A stretch of 64,000 nt of DNA, from assembly GCA_964036315.1 (NCBI GenBank), contig OZ038485.1, positions 74,981,015 to 75,045,014 on the forward strand, given 5' to 3'. This DNA comes from Acanthosepion esculentum (lineage: Eukaryota > Mollusca > Cephalopoda > Sepiida > Sepiidae). The notes below the pieces were generated by a model. That model had not been told where the DNA came from, searched no databases, and saw only the letters and a program-made list of their open reading frames with translations. This document shows positions 49,106 to 60,030 of this stretch, one piece after another. A program made the position numbers and the translations under genes. Every line of letters begins with the position of its first letter. Position 1 is the stretch's first letter.

Positions 49106-49860
49106 ATGAGCCAAGGCTCTGTGTGTCACCCTCTGAGTCGCTTCCTTGTAGATATAATTGACCTATTGATCGGAAAGTCTCCTTTATATGTCCGAAACTC
49201 CATCCACTTCGAGGAAATAAACAAAGATGCTCCCATCCTATCCAACCAGATGGTGAGCTTGGATGTGGTGAGTTTGTTTATCAAGGTACCCACGGAGGAG
49301 GCACTCTCAGTAGTCAGAGACAGATTGGCCTCTGACTCATCCCTAGAAGAATGGACCAGTATTCCAATAGATAATCTGATGGAGATGTTGACTTTCTGTA
49401 CACAAACAACACACTTCGGAATGGGATCACACACATATATCGACAGGATGAGGGCTTAACAATGAGCTCGCCATTATCACCAGCAATGACGAATATATAC
49501 ATGGAATACTTTGAGGAAATGGCATTAGAATCTATATCTCTAAAGCCAACTATATGGTTATGGTATGTAGATGACACCTTCATACTCTGGCCACACCAGG
49601 AAGATGTTCAGGTTCTATTGGACCATGTGAACTCAATAAGACATAAGATACAGTTCACAACAGAGAAAGAGAGTAACAACACACTCCCATTCCTGGATGT
49701 TCTAATATCTCAAACAGAGAAAGGATTCAAGACAACCATAAACCGACATTCACCAGACAGTACCTAAATTTCAACTCCCACCTTCCATACAGTGTAAAGA
49801 AAGGGATTGTCCGCTGCTTACAGCACAGAGCAAAAGTCATAAGTGGCGACCCAGAGACAT
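49106..49860 (+). pseudogene. Penelope-like reverse transcriptase, frameshifted
   Basis: The first frame gives QMVSLDVVSLFIKVPTEEAL (about 49247-49306), an RT core motif with the first catalytic Asp. After a frameshift near 49400 the next frame gives TMSSPLSPAMTNIYMEYFEE (the 'GSPLSPxxANIYME' motif), LWYVDDTFILW (catalytic YVDD) and NNTLPFLDVLI (49677-49709). A further shift leads to YLNFNSHLPYSVKKGIVRCL from 49764. All core motifs are readable, with at least two frameshifts, so the copy is fairly young but dead. Confidence 0.7.
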
Positions 49861-49911
49861 TAGATAAAGAATTGGTTAGTATAAGTAGTACCCTACAACT
49901 ACCCTGGGTAC

Positions 49912-50385
49912 ATGGCAGCAGCCCCCAAAATCTGGGATAGGTGGGTACAAGAGGAGGAGGACAACAACACTCAGAAAACAGTCTGCCTGCCTTATGTGAA
50001 GGAGTTATCTGAGAAAATACAAAGGATCTGCGGTCCATATAACATCAGGACAACCTTCAAAAGCTTGACGACACTTCGAATAAGACCTCCCCCCATAGAG
50101 GAGAACATGACTAAAGACTCTGTGTATGCTATCCTGTGCAGAAAGAAATATGAAGGGGGGGGGGGAACAGGCCGCCCTCTTAAGGTAAGGCTTCAAGAAC
50201 ACCAGAACACTGTAACACAAGGGGAAGTGGAAAAATCAGGTGTGGCTGACCACATATGGAGAGAGAAGGGAGATCATTGCCCTCTGTGGGATCAGGTTGA
50301 GATCATAGACAAGGAACACCATTGGAAAATTCGTAATCTTAAGGAATCAGCACATATGCTAGGCCACAAAAATCTCCTGAGGTGA
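49912..50385 (+). pseudogene. Penelope-like GIY-YIG endonuclease region
   Basis: Starting after the RT, the frame encodes a linker and then DSVYAILCRKKYEGG and TGRPLKVRLQEHQNTV, followed by VADHIWREKGDHCPLWDQVE and IIDKEHHWKIRNLKES. 'VYxIxC...YxGxTGRPLxxRLxEH' is the GIY-YIG core with its catalytic Arg, and the His/Glu-containing C-terminal half is also present. A poly-G run at 50155-50165 (GGGG where IGE is expected) is a local corruption. In Penelope-like elements this nuclease nicks DNA for target-primed insertion. Confidence 0.65.
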
Positions 50386-50584
50386 CCAAGCATAGAAATG
50401 AATACAATATTGGAACCAGTAATAAGGAGCGCCAGAGAAAAGCGATAATAACAACAAAGTTGCAATATGAGCTCTGGTAAAAAAACAACATGCAATGATA
50501 ACAGCAAAAAGGGCAATATGAGCACTGGTAAAAATGGTTGCTGAAGACATTAGGTTTATAATACCCAGAAATTCATACACAGAT

Positions 50585-50690
50585 ATCCTCAAGGACAAAT
50601 AGCACAGTGGATAAATGTGTTGGTTAGATCCAGTGACAGGACCCAAAGTGTGAGTTCAATACCCAGTTAAGGCAGTGGAGAACATTCAGA
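50585..50690 (+). repeat. tRNA-like module in Penelope 3' region
   Basis: A-box-like AAATAGCACAGTGGATAAAT and B-box-like GTGTGAGTTCAATACCCAG lie about 45 bases apart, a tRNA-like spacing. The same module, in the same position relative to the GIY-YIG end, is in the 6880-7520 copy. It therefore travels with the element and is not a chance SINE insertion in one copy. Confidence 0.5.
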
Positions 50691-50970
50691 AGGAAATTAA
50701 CAGGAGATAACCGATAACTGACATCCATTAAACATGACACATAGAACTAGAACAGTCTACCCCAGTGAGCGAAATAAAGCGTTCAGTTCGACATTCCAAC
50801 ATACAATGGCAGAAACGTTGTAATAAATATGGCGACAAAGATGAGTACAATAGTTCGAATAATGTACATAATACCTCATCTCAGAAATATAGACAGATTG
50901 AAAAAGATACATCTCTGATCAATACATTTAAGAACTTTAAGTCTAAGGTCAAATATTATCTATCCTACAT

Positions 50971-51610
50971 ATCCCCATAACACACCCCCTCTTCCTCCTT
51001 TTTCACCCTTATAAAAACTTCTTTCCATAAACCTCTACCTTAGGTTTTCATTGGAAAAAAAAGTTTTACATTATATTCTAATTTTTTTCAAGATGCCCCT
51101 GTATCTCAGAACACCCCTTTGAAGTTGGTATTTAGTGCATTACTTCGTTTTTTTTTGTGCTAGTAAGAAAGTTGATCATCCAAATATGCAGTTCAGGAAG
51201 ATAAAGATATGACAATAAATAATGAGAGATAGAGAGAAAGCTTATCAAAGTAGCAGAAAAATACTGAGAAGGTCTACATGTTTTCTATAAAGAAAATAGC
51301 AGTTAAAACTTGCTATAATTCATGCTACAAGCTAATACATTTTTTTAAATTTTATTTTTGCAGTTTGCTTTTCTGTATAAATTCTGTACAGTGCAAGATT
51401 AAAATAAATTGTTTACATTTTCTGCTGGCAGTTGGAATGTATTTATAGTGCTAACTTTACAATGCTACAGTTTTATTTTATTTTTGGCATAGGCTCTTTA
51501 TACAAAGAATCATAACATTCTAATGATTAAAAAATATTTTCTATTTCAATAATGTTTTCTATGTATCCTTTTCCATCAACTTACCTTAGTAATGGTAAGG
51601 AGAAAATTCT
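50971..51610. other. intronic stretch without feature
   Basis: AT-rich USF3 intron sequence. It contains a pyrimidine-rich patch near 50985-51010 that marks the end of the Penelope-like element. No gene is seen. Confidence 0.5.
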
Positions 51611-51613
51611 TAC

Positions 51614-51702
51614 CTGGGCTCTTCTGAAGAGTGGATCCAGAGAGAGGGTTGCTCAGTTCCCACATCCCTGTTCACACTAACTGGACTGTATTCCTCTGTC
51701 AT
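51614..51702 (-). CDS. USF3: USF3 start-codon exon
   Basis: The exon runs from 51704 (acceptor TTTCTAG) to donor GTAAGA at 51613. ATG at 51702-51700 lies three bases into the exon and opens MTEEYSPVSVNRDVGTEQPS and LWIHSSEEP, ending with AG of a split Ser codon that joins the T of the bHLH exon. MTE followed by an acidic, Pro-containing leader matches the human start (MPEMTENETP). The acceptor just before the ATG implies at least one upstream non-coding exon. Confidence 0.85.
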
Positions 51703-52408
51703 TCCTAGAAATACAATTATACATAAAACATCAAGATCATTTAAAGTTAGAATATTCATGTAATATAAGCAGAGAACAATTTATATTTTTACAGAATAGT
51801 ATTATGTAGGATAAATTGTAACAATATTGAAAAGCCTTCATGGCTGCTGAACTTACAGGAATTGTTTAATGATATGGCAAAGTGATCACATGTCTGATGT
51901 TTCATTCTCCAGTTAATAAGAAGAAAATCTAAGTAGACTAACTGAAGAATAAAATTTAAAATGTTGCTAATTATTAATTAAGTAGGACATTTTTATAACA
52001 ATCCGACAAGCATCACAAGACATGGGAAAACAACGTATTTTTTTAAATACATGTTCCCCCAAATCTATTCCATTCTAGTTACTATTTTCAAAAAAGATTA
52101 TCAATTCTTGAGGAATCATAATAAATCTTGCTTAAAACTGGATATTGTCTCAATACTACCATTTTCAGAAAATTGATTTAACTTGAAATCTTAGTGTTCC
52201 CTAAACAAATAAAAAAAATTCTAAAGCCATTCAAAATATTATACTGTTAGACGAAATGACCAATTGAATGAATTTCTGATAATAACCAAAATGCTGATAA
52301 CAGTTCTTCAACAGAGCTATATATATATTACAAATTACAAAACAATCATCCTGGAGTTGATATTATTGTCAAGAAATTCAGTATAGTATTGCTTGGTTTA
52401 TGCCTAAT

Positions 52409-52454
52409 AAAATATGAAATTATTAGGCATATTTGTCTAATAATTTCATATTTT
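52409..52454. repeat. perfect 18-bp inverted repeat
   Basis: AAAATATGAAATTATTAG (52409-52426) and CTAATAATTTCATATTTT (52437-52454) are exact reverse complements around a 10-base loop. Confidence 0.7.
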
Positions 52455-53043
52455 GATAAAAAATTTTAAAAAACAACACAGCAGAAGCAAACAAGATAAA
52501 TTATAATGGTTCTTAAATGTTGGATGTAAACAGACGTGTAAGAAAGCACATCTGTAATAAAAAGATGTTAATGATCCTTATAACTTAAGTATTCAGCATG
52601 ATTTTTTTTGATTTTATATCTAAAAGAAATTGCATCCTAATTCAATTTTCATTTAGAGAGAGCATTAACTATACAGTTCAATAATTGAGGGATATTTAGT
52701 GAGGAATAAAATTTTTATTCCATTATATCCAATATTGTAAAAAAAATAGATTTTAAAAGCATAAAATTTTAACTAGTAAAAAATTTAAATCAGTTAAAAA
52801 GGGAATAAACATATTGAGATTAAAAATTCCAATTTATTTTTTTGCCCTTTTTTAATTTTTAAGAGAGGCAAGTAAAAATAATACTCTAAACATGGAAAGT
52901 TTTAAGACTTTTTAAAATAAAAACAGTAATATATTACTATTATATATTACATTTATTTTACTCTTAAAAAGGATAATTTCAAAACACAAAATCCTAAGTA
53001 GTTTAACAATGAAATACTAATGTAAAAGGAAAATAAGACTTAC

Positions 53044-53086
53044 CAGTAAATAAAAAAATGGTCACCTCAGCCTATTGCTGAAGCAG
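53044..53086 (-). other. possible USF3 5' untranslated exon
   Basis: On the minus strand a 43-base segment is bounded by acceptor TTTCATCTCAG and a strong donor CTG/GTAAGTC. It has no ATG continuing in frame and would precede the start-codon exon by 1.3 kb. Its only support is splice-site quality and position. Confidence 0.25.
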
Positions 53087-53189
53087 CTGAGATGAAATAA
53101 GATCACTAATACAAATTTGCATAGGTGTAAGATATTGATCTCAGAGATAATATAGCATCTGTAAAAAAAAATAAAGATAATACAATTGT

Positions 53190-53192
<3 letters not shown>

Positions 53193-53222
<30 letters not shown>
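53193..53222. repeat. poly(A) run
   Basis: About 30 A in a row. No retroelement body could be identified upstream of it. Confidence 0.8.
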
Positions 53223-53224
<2 letters not shown>

Positions 53225-53739
53225 AGCTACATCAAGCCATTACATTTTTGTAATATGTCAAGTAAAGTTATTGAAGATGTAATACCACTTATATATCAAT
53301 GACACAAACAAGGTTTTAAAGGTGGTAAACAGGCAGCAAAAACAGACTCCAAAATGAAGATTTTGGTAAATGTTCAGTGAGACTGTATTGGTGAGTTATT
53401 TATCAATGTTATGATTACAGCAGACATCTATTACAATTAGTTAGGGCATTTAAATACTTCTTTGAAGGAAGAGAGATCAAATTTGATCAATTACAAAAGT
53501 GTTGTATTCCTTCATGAATGTATGTATTCCCACACAACACTATATAATAACGGTTACATCTGAAAAGATGTAAGATATCAGTTGGGACAAAATTTCACAC
53601 CATCCTATTTCTGCAAATATTGTTCCATCTCATTACCACCTATTTTAGAGCTTACAGCTTAATGGACTAATTCTTTAAAAACATGTCATCTTTTTTACAT
53701 ATATTCCCAAAATACACTTATGTTACTAACTTGCTAGTG

Positions 53740-53886
53740 TTTGGAAATTGTCTCCTGTATAAACTATTTTGAAATACAAAGATATTTTGTTTAATCTGTA
53801 ATGAACATGAAATATACCATGAATATATGGAAAAATGTATGCTTTTAATCAATCATCTTATGTTACTAACTTGCTAGTGTTGTTTT
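53740..53886 (+). repeat. 147-bp perfect direct repeat, copy 1
   Basis: This 147-base segment (TTTGGAAATTGTCTCCTGTA to CTTGCTAGTGTTGTTTT) recurs base for base at 54739-54885. An extra copy of its 24-base end (53717-53740, CTTATGTTACTAACTTGCTA and GTGT) lies immediately before it. It has no coding potential. Confidence 0.85.
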
Positions 53887-54738
53887 ACATGGTTAAAGAA
53901 GAATTTTTCAATTGTATATGCATAAATTTTAGTTTATTAGAAAGTAGAATAACTAAATTTGACAGCATTATAATTCATTTTACATTACTGTCAATGGCCC
54001 AAAGAACAACAATGATTTAAATTTCATTGCCTATATCATATGAAATATTTTCTAGTGGCAAAACACAAAGAAAGTAAATTTTAGGGTAATCATAGTGATT
54101 ATAAAAAAAATTGTGCTTAAAAACAAGGAAAAAATAGTTTGGAGAGATTCATTATCTTCCTTTATCATAGACATGTGCAGAGATATTTTTAAAATATTTT
54201 CAAACATTGGCATAAATTACACTTTTCATGCTTGCCACAGTGGGAATTACTCAAATGTATTTTAAATATTAACTTTTGTCCTGGGTCATGTTACTTTCAT
54301 TATTAATTCCTTAAAAGTTAAATTTATAACCAAAGAAATAAAAAAAAGATATGAGATTCGTAAGTATAAGCTATATTCCAATAAAAAAAAGATTATATAA
54401 TGTTACAAGTTAAATTTTTACCCATTTTCGCAGAATTCTAATTCTTTATTCAAATTTGGTTTACAAACATATTTAAATGAATCAAAATTCTTTGAAAAGT
54501 TTTTATATCTTGTAATTTTAGTCATTTAACATTTTCTTTACTGGTGTATTTTATGGAGTTTATCTAAATCAGACACAACCACTTGACCATATTTTTATCA
54601 TTGGTAGAAAAAATGATTATAAACTGTATGTAGCAATGAACAAACTTGTATAATTAATCAAGTTTTTTTGTCATAAAATTTGGAGGAAATAAATTAGTAC
54701 AATGAATTGCTACAATTTCCATAAAATTGGTAGTGATA

Positions 54739-54885
54739 TTTGGAAATTGTCTCCTGTATAAACTATTTTGAAATACAAAGATATTTTGTTTAATCTGTAA
54801 TGAACATGAAATATACCATGAATATATGGAAAAATGTATGCTTTTAATCAATCATCTTATGTTACTAACTTGCTAGTGTTGTTTT
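54739..54885 (+). repeat. 147-bp perfect direct repeat, copy 2
   Basis: Identical to 53740-53886 and 999 bp away in the same orientation. The sequences on both sides differ between the copies. Confidence 0.85.
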
Positions 54886-55559
54886 CTTTTTCATTTAATA
54901 ACTTTCAAATTTAAAAATGAAAAAAATTACTTGGATACAATATTTCTCAAATTACCTATAACCAAATATGAAACAAAAGTATTAGCTTTGAATATTCAGT
55001 CACTGTTGGTTTCTTATTTTGTGTAATGGAAAGTGAGTCTGAAAAATAAACTTGAGTGTTCTACTGGTGTTGTAAATAAGAAAATGAGTGGAAGATAACT
55101 CATCTATTTGAGAAGGTGCTCAATATTTGAACATTTCCATCTAAACAACTTCAGAAAATTGAGGAAAACTCTTGTTTCTCATTGGCAGAAATGGATGAAT
55201 TCAAATTGCTATCATTTTGATGATGTCTTTTGAGAATAAATTGACTTAATGTTGAAATTTTTAAAAAGTTATTTTTTGAATAACTTGGTACCACTAAGTT
55301 TGTTACTTTTTATCATTATTAAGTTTGGGAATACACATCAAGGTTACTTTTCTTTCAAGTTTTAAATCTTTCAGTGCTTTTTGAAAAGTTTTCTGCTGTG
55401 GCTAAATTATAGAAATAGTTCACCAAAGTACTAAATTACAGAATGATTTTAGTTGTAATATACTTGATAAAGCTTTTGTTCTACTTAATTCAGCATTTAC
55501 CATGTTTCCTCTTATCAGCGATTGTTAGTTCATAGTAAAACAAAAACCTTTTCTCAACT

Positions 55560-56020
55560 CCTTTTATGTTCTATTGTGTATCATGTCTTAGCAGCAAACA
55601 CCCCAATCTCAGTTATTCAATTAGACACCAATCTGGCAATATTTTACTCCACGTCATCTTTTTTCTTTTGTCCTGCTCATTTCTAGTATTGTTTTTTTTA
55701 AATCATTTTTCATCTATTCTTATGAACTTGAAATATTATTGTTTTATTTCTGTTCCCTTTAAAATCTACATTAAGACTTTCCATATTTAGATCGTTGACA
55801 TTTCTTGTAATTGATCAGATGATTCTGATATTAGCAGAATGTCATCAGCAGATTGTAATTGGTTCAAATATTCTCTCTGCTTACATTTAAGTCCTATTCC
55901 TTCCCACTTTATCTCAAAGATATTTACAAATGATCAAGGCAGAATTGTATCCTCCTGTTTCACTCATTTTACAAATCTTTATTTTATCTGTGCCTTTGTG
56001 TAATTGAATTATTCAAGTGC

Positions 56021-56059
<39 letters not shown>

Positions 56060-56770
56060 CTCTTAATAACTTTTATATAAACTTTCATTAATAATGTTCT
56101 GATAGTGAACTAAAGACTGATATGTGTTCTACTAAATCAAATGACTTTGTATAGTCAACAAAAAGGCTAGACAATGGTTTGTTATATTCTGATTTTTGTC
56201 AGTTGTAGGCCTATTGTTGAGCAGCAACTCCTGAAGGATACCTGCTTTTAATTTAGAGTGCTTGTTAATCTGTAATAACTTTTGAGACTAATTTGTATAT
56301 GCTTGATAGTAATGAAATTGAGTGGTAGTTGCTAAGATTTGATCTTTTTTATAAAGATTACTATTTCTAGATTGAGGTTTTGAAGTATATTTCTTTCTTA
56401 AAGAAAATGAGCAAATCGCTGTACAAATCCTCTTGCATTTTTCTAAGTGTCTGTTGCTATGCGATCTTTGCCTAGAGCTTTTCTGTATTTCACATTTTGA
56501 AGCATAAACATTATTTCATCTGGAACATCACTATTATCTGCCAGAGTCTCAGTTTACTTTCAGAGCATACAGGTTTGCATGATATTATTTGGTTATCTTT
56601 AAAAACTTTCTTGCAACATTTGATGAGATCTGGTTTCTGTCTTTCAAAGCAAGCAATTTCTATTTTGTGCAGGTTTCAGATCAAACATGTTTCAAGCTCT
56701 CCCTTTTCTTGATGGTTTCTACCCTTTCCATGACCATCTTTATTCTCTTATTGGGCTAATTGTACAGTTT
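55560..56770 (-). pseudogene. RTE-type LINE reverse transcriptase relic
   Basis: Minus-strand translation in mixed frames gives, in order: KYRKALGKDRIATDT (about 56490-56450; compare LKNGKAPGEDGVTAE), a decayed IIxLxKK region, LFVDYTKSFDLVEHISVFSS (about 56175-56115; RT block A with catalytic Asp), FVNIFEIKWEGIGLKCK, and LQSADDILLISESSDQLQEM (about 55860-55800; the catalytic ADD box). This block order is that of RTE/BovB-like LINEs. It has numerous stops and an AT microsatellite insertion at 56025-56056. It lies 5' of the USF3 start exon, in sense orientation. Confidence 0.6.
56025..56056. repeat. (AT)n microsatellite
   Basis: A run of about 16 AT dinucleotides inside the LINE relic. Confidence 0.85.
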
Positions 56771-59700
56771 CAATTGTATGTTAATTCTTACATCCATATT
56801 TCTTTTTCACCAAGTAGAGTGTACTGGCTATAAAATGTAGTTACATAGTGTTAACAAAAAAAGTCTATGTAAAAAAATTACTTGCAAATTTGAAAATATT
56901 CATAATTCAAAGATTTCAATTTCAAAGACATGTAATAAGACATAATGTTACATGTAATCTCATTAAAAAGTATAATTTTTCAATATTAGGTTCATCCAAC
57001 AAAAGAACAAGCTTACAATGTGCTGATGTACACAGTAAAATCATAAATAGTAAAACAAAGGTACCAGTCACGAAATATAAAATGTAAGCACCTGATACAA
57101 ATTAAATTGTAATCACTAATTTTCCAGTATTACTTTACCTTTTTTTTTAGAGATTGATGATTTCTTAGAATTTGGTTACGTTCGGTTCACTCTCTCTTAT
57201 TGCACAGTATCTATGACAGAATATCGACATGACAGAGTAAACCAACAATTATACTGACAATTTACATCATTTTAAGACTATGAATTTGTGTAAAACAAAC
57301 CGATTGAAAAGATAACACTTTAAATTACATTTTTGAATATAAGCCAATTTTAAATCTAAATTTCACACCGGAAAAATGTGTATAAATTCAAATTGTGAAA
57401 AATCTATTTATCAAAAAAAAGTAAACATACACTTTTAAAAGAAAGTGGTAATTTTGCTACTGAACACGTTATTTACAATATTTATCAGTTGGCTATGGTT
57501 CTTATATTCATTTTGCATATGCAAATGAAAATAATTAAAATTTATCTTGGTATACACGTTTATTTAAAACAGCATTTATTATTTAAATAAAATATGATTA
57601 TCCTTAAATCAGTAATTTTTTATATTTTAACAAATTTTATTTATGCACTGAACATTCAGAGATATTCAGAATTAATTTTTAAACTCTATCGAAAGTTAAA
57701 AATACTTATTCCAAATTGAGTGCCCTCAGAACAGTGATATTTAACGGGAAAAAAAACATTGCTGTTGGTAAAATATTATTACGGAATGCGATGAAATATT
57801 CTAAAAAAAATCTATTCGCAGGTTATATAAATAAATTTATCACTACGCTTACTCTAAGTTAATGCACGTAATTTTCATACAAATAAATCATTTTGCAAAT
57901 ATTAACTAAAAATATTCTCTCTTAAAGAAAAATAAATGCGTAAAAAAGTTAAAACTAAAAAAAGTGAATATCAGTGATGATTCGTTCCGTAAACAAAACA
58001 GTAACAGGCTCAGGGATAAGAAACTTAGTGTTTGGATTTAAAATTAAAACCTTAAAAAAGTCATCGTTAGTAATGCCAGGAATTACTTTTTAAACTTTCA
58101 TAAATTTTTATTAAAATTGTGCATAATTTTGTTTGAACAAAAAAGTATTTGCAAACAAAAATTAGAAAATTTCGATTAATAAAACTTTCAGCGTTATTTT
58201 TTCTTTTTAACCAAAAGGATGTTATCTCGCTTGCGAAATTGATAAAAACTTAAAATAGATTGGAAAAGTAAAAGAGAAAGCAAAAAATGATTTTACAGAA
58301 TTAGGAGAAAGCGGCATTATCCCTTCCCTTATGATGATATACGACTTTTAGGACACTGAAAAAACGGTCGATGTTTACAGCAATAATGACATCGAATGAT
58401 CAGAAAAGACAAAAAATAACAACGGGCCAACAACTGCCGCTAATTAATGATCTAAGAAAATCAACATACAAGAAAAAAATATGGCAAAATTAAGTTGCAA
58501 AATAAAAATGGATAAATGATAAATGTCAAATGTTGCACAAAAAAGTAGGGTGGAATATACACAGGAAGGAAACAATGAAAACGTTATTTGTGAAAAAAAA
58601 ATAAACAAGTGGACGGCTATTTTTACGATGAGCTAATTATAAAAGGTAGATGATAGCCTTAGCTTTTTTCTTGAAAAAGAAATTTCAAACAGAAAAAGTA
58701 ATGTACGCATAGAGTGTGAATGATAACAGGAAAAGGACAACTCGTCCCTTGTGTAAACACCATTGATCAGTTGACTAGAGTTTAGAGGGGACAATGAATA
58801 ACTAAAACACTAAAGAACATATCAAACATATGTTGTTGTCAAGTCCATGAGAAGGAAATGGCAATAATACTATAATTTGCTAAATTTGCCTCGTGACAAA
58901 TCATGATTTATACGCGACGGTACAGCGAAACTCATAAGGTGTCGAAACAAGGGAGAGAAAAAAATACTAGTCACTACAAAAACAAGACAGAATAAACAAA
59001 TGGTTAACAATTTAATTTCTAGATTTAAATTTAGAACTCTTAGGTCATATATACAGCTTAGACAAGGAAATTATAGTAGAGAATTAGTTTTAAACACCTT
59101 TTTAAGCAATTCTGATTGTTCAAAGCAGTAAGCAACCTCTTCTTACGAGAAAGAAATATCATACTCGTTGTTGAGAATTAAATTATGCAAACTCACTCCT
59201 AGGCTAAGTTGTAATTAGAGACCATGTAGTTTTTAATGTATTTCCTGTTACCATTTCCATTAAAATTAATACTACAGCTTTTAGTAATATTTTGCCAAGC
59301 AGAGGATGAGGTAAGGAGCGAAACAATTGTTGTTGTCACTTCGTCTGTAGTCAGAGTTCAAACCACTCATTTTTGATGCTCCCTTGCTATTATTAACTAA
59401 CAAAAGTACAACTATTATCATCCCCCCAAAAAAGAAAACACAGCTAAAGCTATAATAATTATTATAAAGACACTGATGATGGTTGGGGTCAAGAGATAGA
59501 TAATACAATTAATGAAAGAATTATTTGCAGATCTTCACAGCTCCCGCCTCTTTATTGATGATATTGTGCTGGTAGTCGTACTAACTAAAATGTCGCAGGT
59601 GTTTTTTTGTTTGTTTGTTTTACATTTTTTTTAATCTACTAATATACTTAGGAAAGGAAATAAAAAGAGAGGAAAAACAATAATCACCACTATAAATTTC
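56771..59700. other. non-coding stretch, CpG-richer than surroundings
   Basis: No gene is recognised. From about 57.2 kb CpG dinucleotides become frequent (for example near 57180, 57960, 58220, 58370, 58430 and 58915) compared with the CpG-poor bulk. In animals with mosaic methylation this often marks undermethylated promoter-proximal DNA. It would fit the 5' flank or first intron of USF3. Confidence 0.4.
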
Positions 59701-59779
59701 TGATCCCTGTCGAGTCCAAGTGAGAAGAGACGTAAAAACTGTAATAAGAACAGAACTTTGCCAGAAGTAACAACGTAGA

Positions 59780-59935
59780 CGACTCCGCCATTTTCTCTAT
59801 ATATTTTCTTTAATGTTAATACATATTCATCCGCGACACAGCCTCGTTTTCGAGTCAGGTCTTCGACAACTGCCAACTTCTACAGCAGCAAGCTAACACG
59901 ACCCATATCTTAACTCAGACCAGAGGGCTTACACA
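59780..59935 (-). promoter_or_regulatory. candidate USF3 promoter / first-exon region
   Basis: The plus strand has CCGCCATTTT at 59785-59794, i.e. AAAATGGCGG on the minus strand, a YY1-type box that in animal promoters usually sits at or just after the transcription start. CpGs cluster at 59770-59905 (near 59775, 59786, 59833, 59835, 59846, 59851, 59866 and 59899). The orientation matches USF3. A 81-codon minus frame covers this block but shows no recognisable protein. There is no direct evidence of transcription. Confidence 0.3.
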
Positions 59936-59939
59936 GTAC

Positions 59940-60030
59940 CTCACCGTAGTTTAATTGGTTAAAAAGCTAGCTTAATATATCATTACTACTTAATGTGTTT
60001 GATTTTCATTCAGTACCTAACACATGAGGC
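59940..60030 (+). repeat. possible tRNA-like SINE head
   Basis: A-box-like GTAGTTTAATTGGTTAAAAA (59946 on) is followed about 35 bases later by a weak B-box-like GTGTTTGATTTTCATTC. A better B-box-like GTTTGATTCCCGTAT is at 60222. No intact cloverleaf can be drawn, so this is a relic at best. Confidence 0.25.

Larger units (their letters stand above)
48841..50970 (+). mobile_element. Penelope-like retroelement, decayed
   Basis: The element carries, in order, a reverse transcriptase region, a GIY-YIG endonuclease region and a 3' non-coding region with a tRNA-like module. This is the arrangement of endonuclease-bearing Penelope-like elements. It is antisense to USF3 in the large intron. Partial copies of its 3' end occur at 6880-7520 (minus) and 3775-3905 (plus). 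The 5' limit is uncertain; the 3' part ends near the CATATCCCCATAACACACCC stretch. Confidence 0.65.
51705..55555. other. USF3 5' intron, mostly featureless
   Basis: AT-rich sequence upstream (in gene sense) of the start-codon exon. It contains a possible 43-base untranslated exon (53044-53086), a perfect hairpin (52409-52454), a poly(A) run and the 147-bp direct repeat pair, all listed separately. No other coding sequence is seen. Confidence 0.5.

Noticed and set aside
59303..59311. GAG/GTAAGG plus-strand donor-like site near 59308 as evidence of a divergent gene
   Set aside because: An isolated splice-like string without a coding exon in front of it.
59631..59876. 81-codon minus-strand frame starting MAVVEDLTRKRG
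   Set aside because: The second half becomes hydrophobic low-complexity sequence and there is no good donor in frame. Its first part coincides with the CpG-rich YY1-box block, so it is more likely untranslated first-exon sequence.
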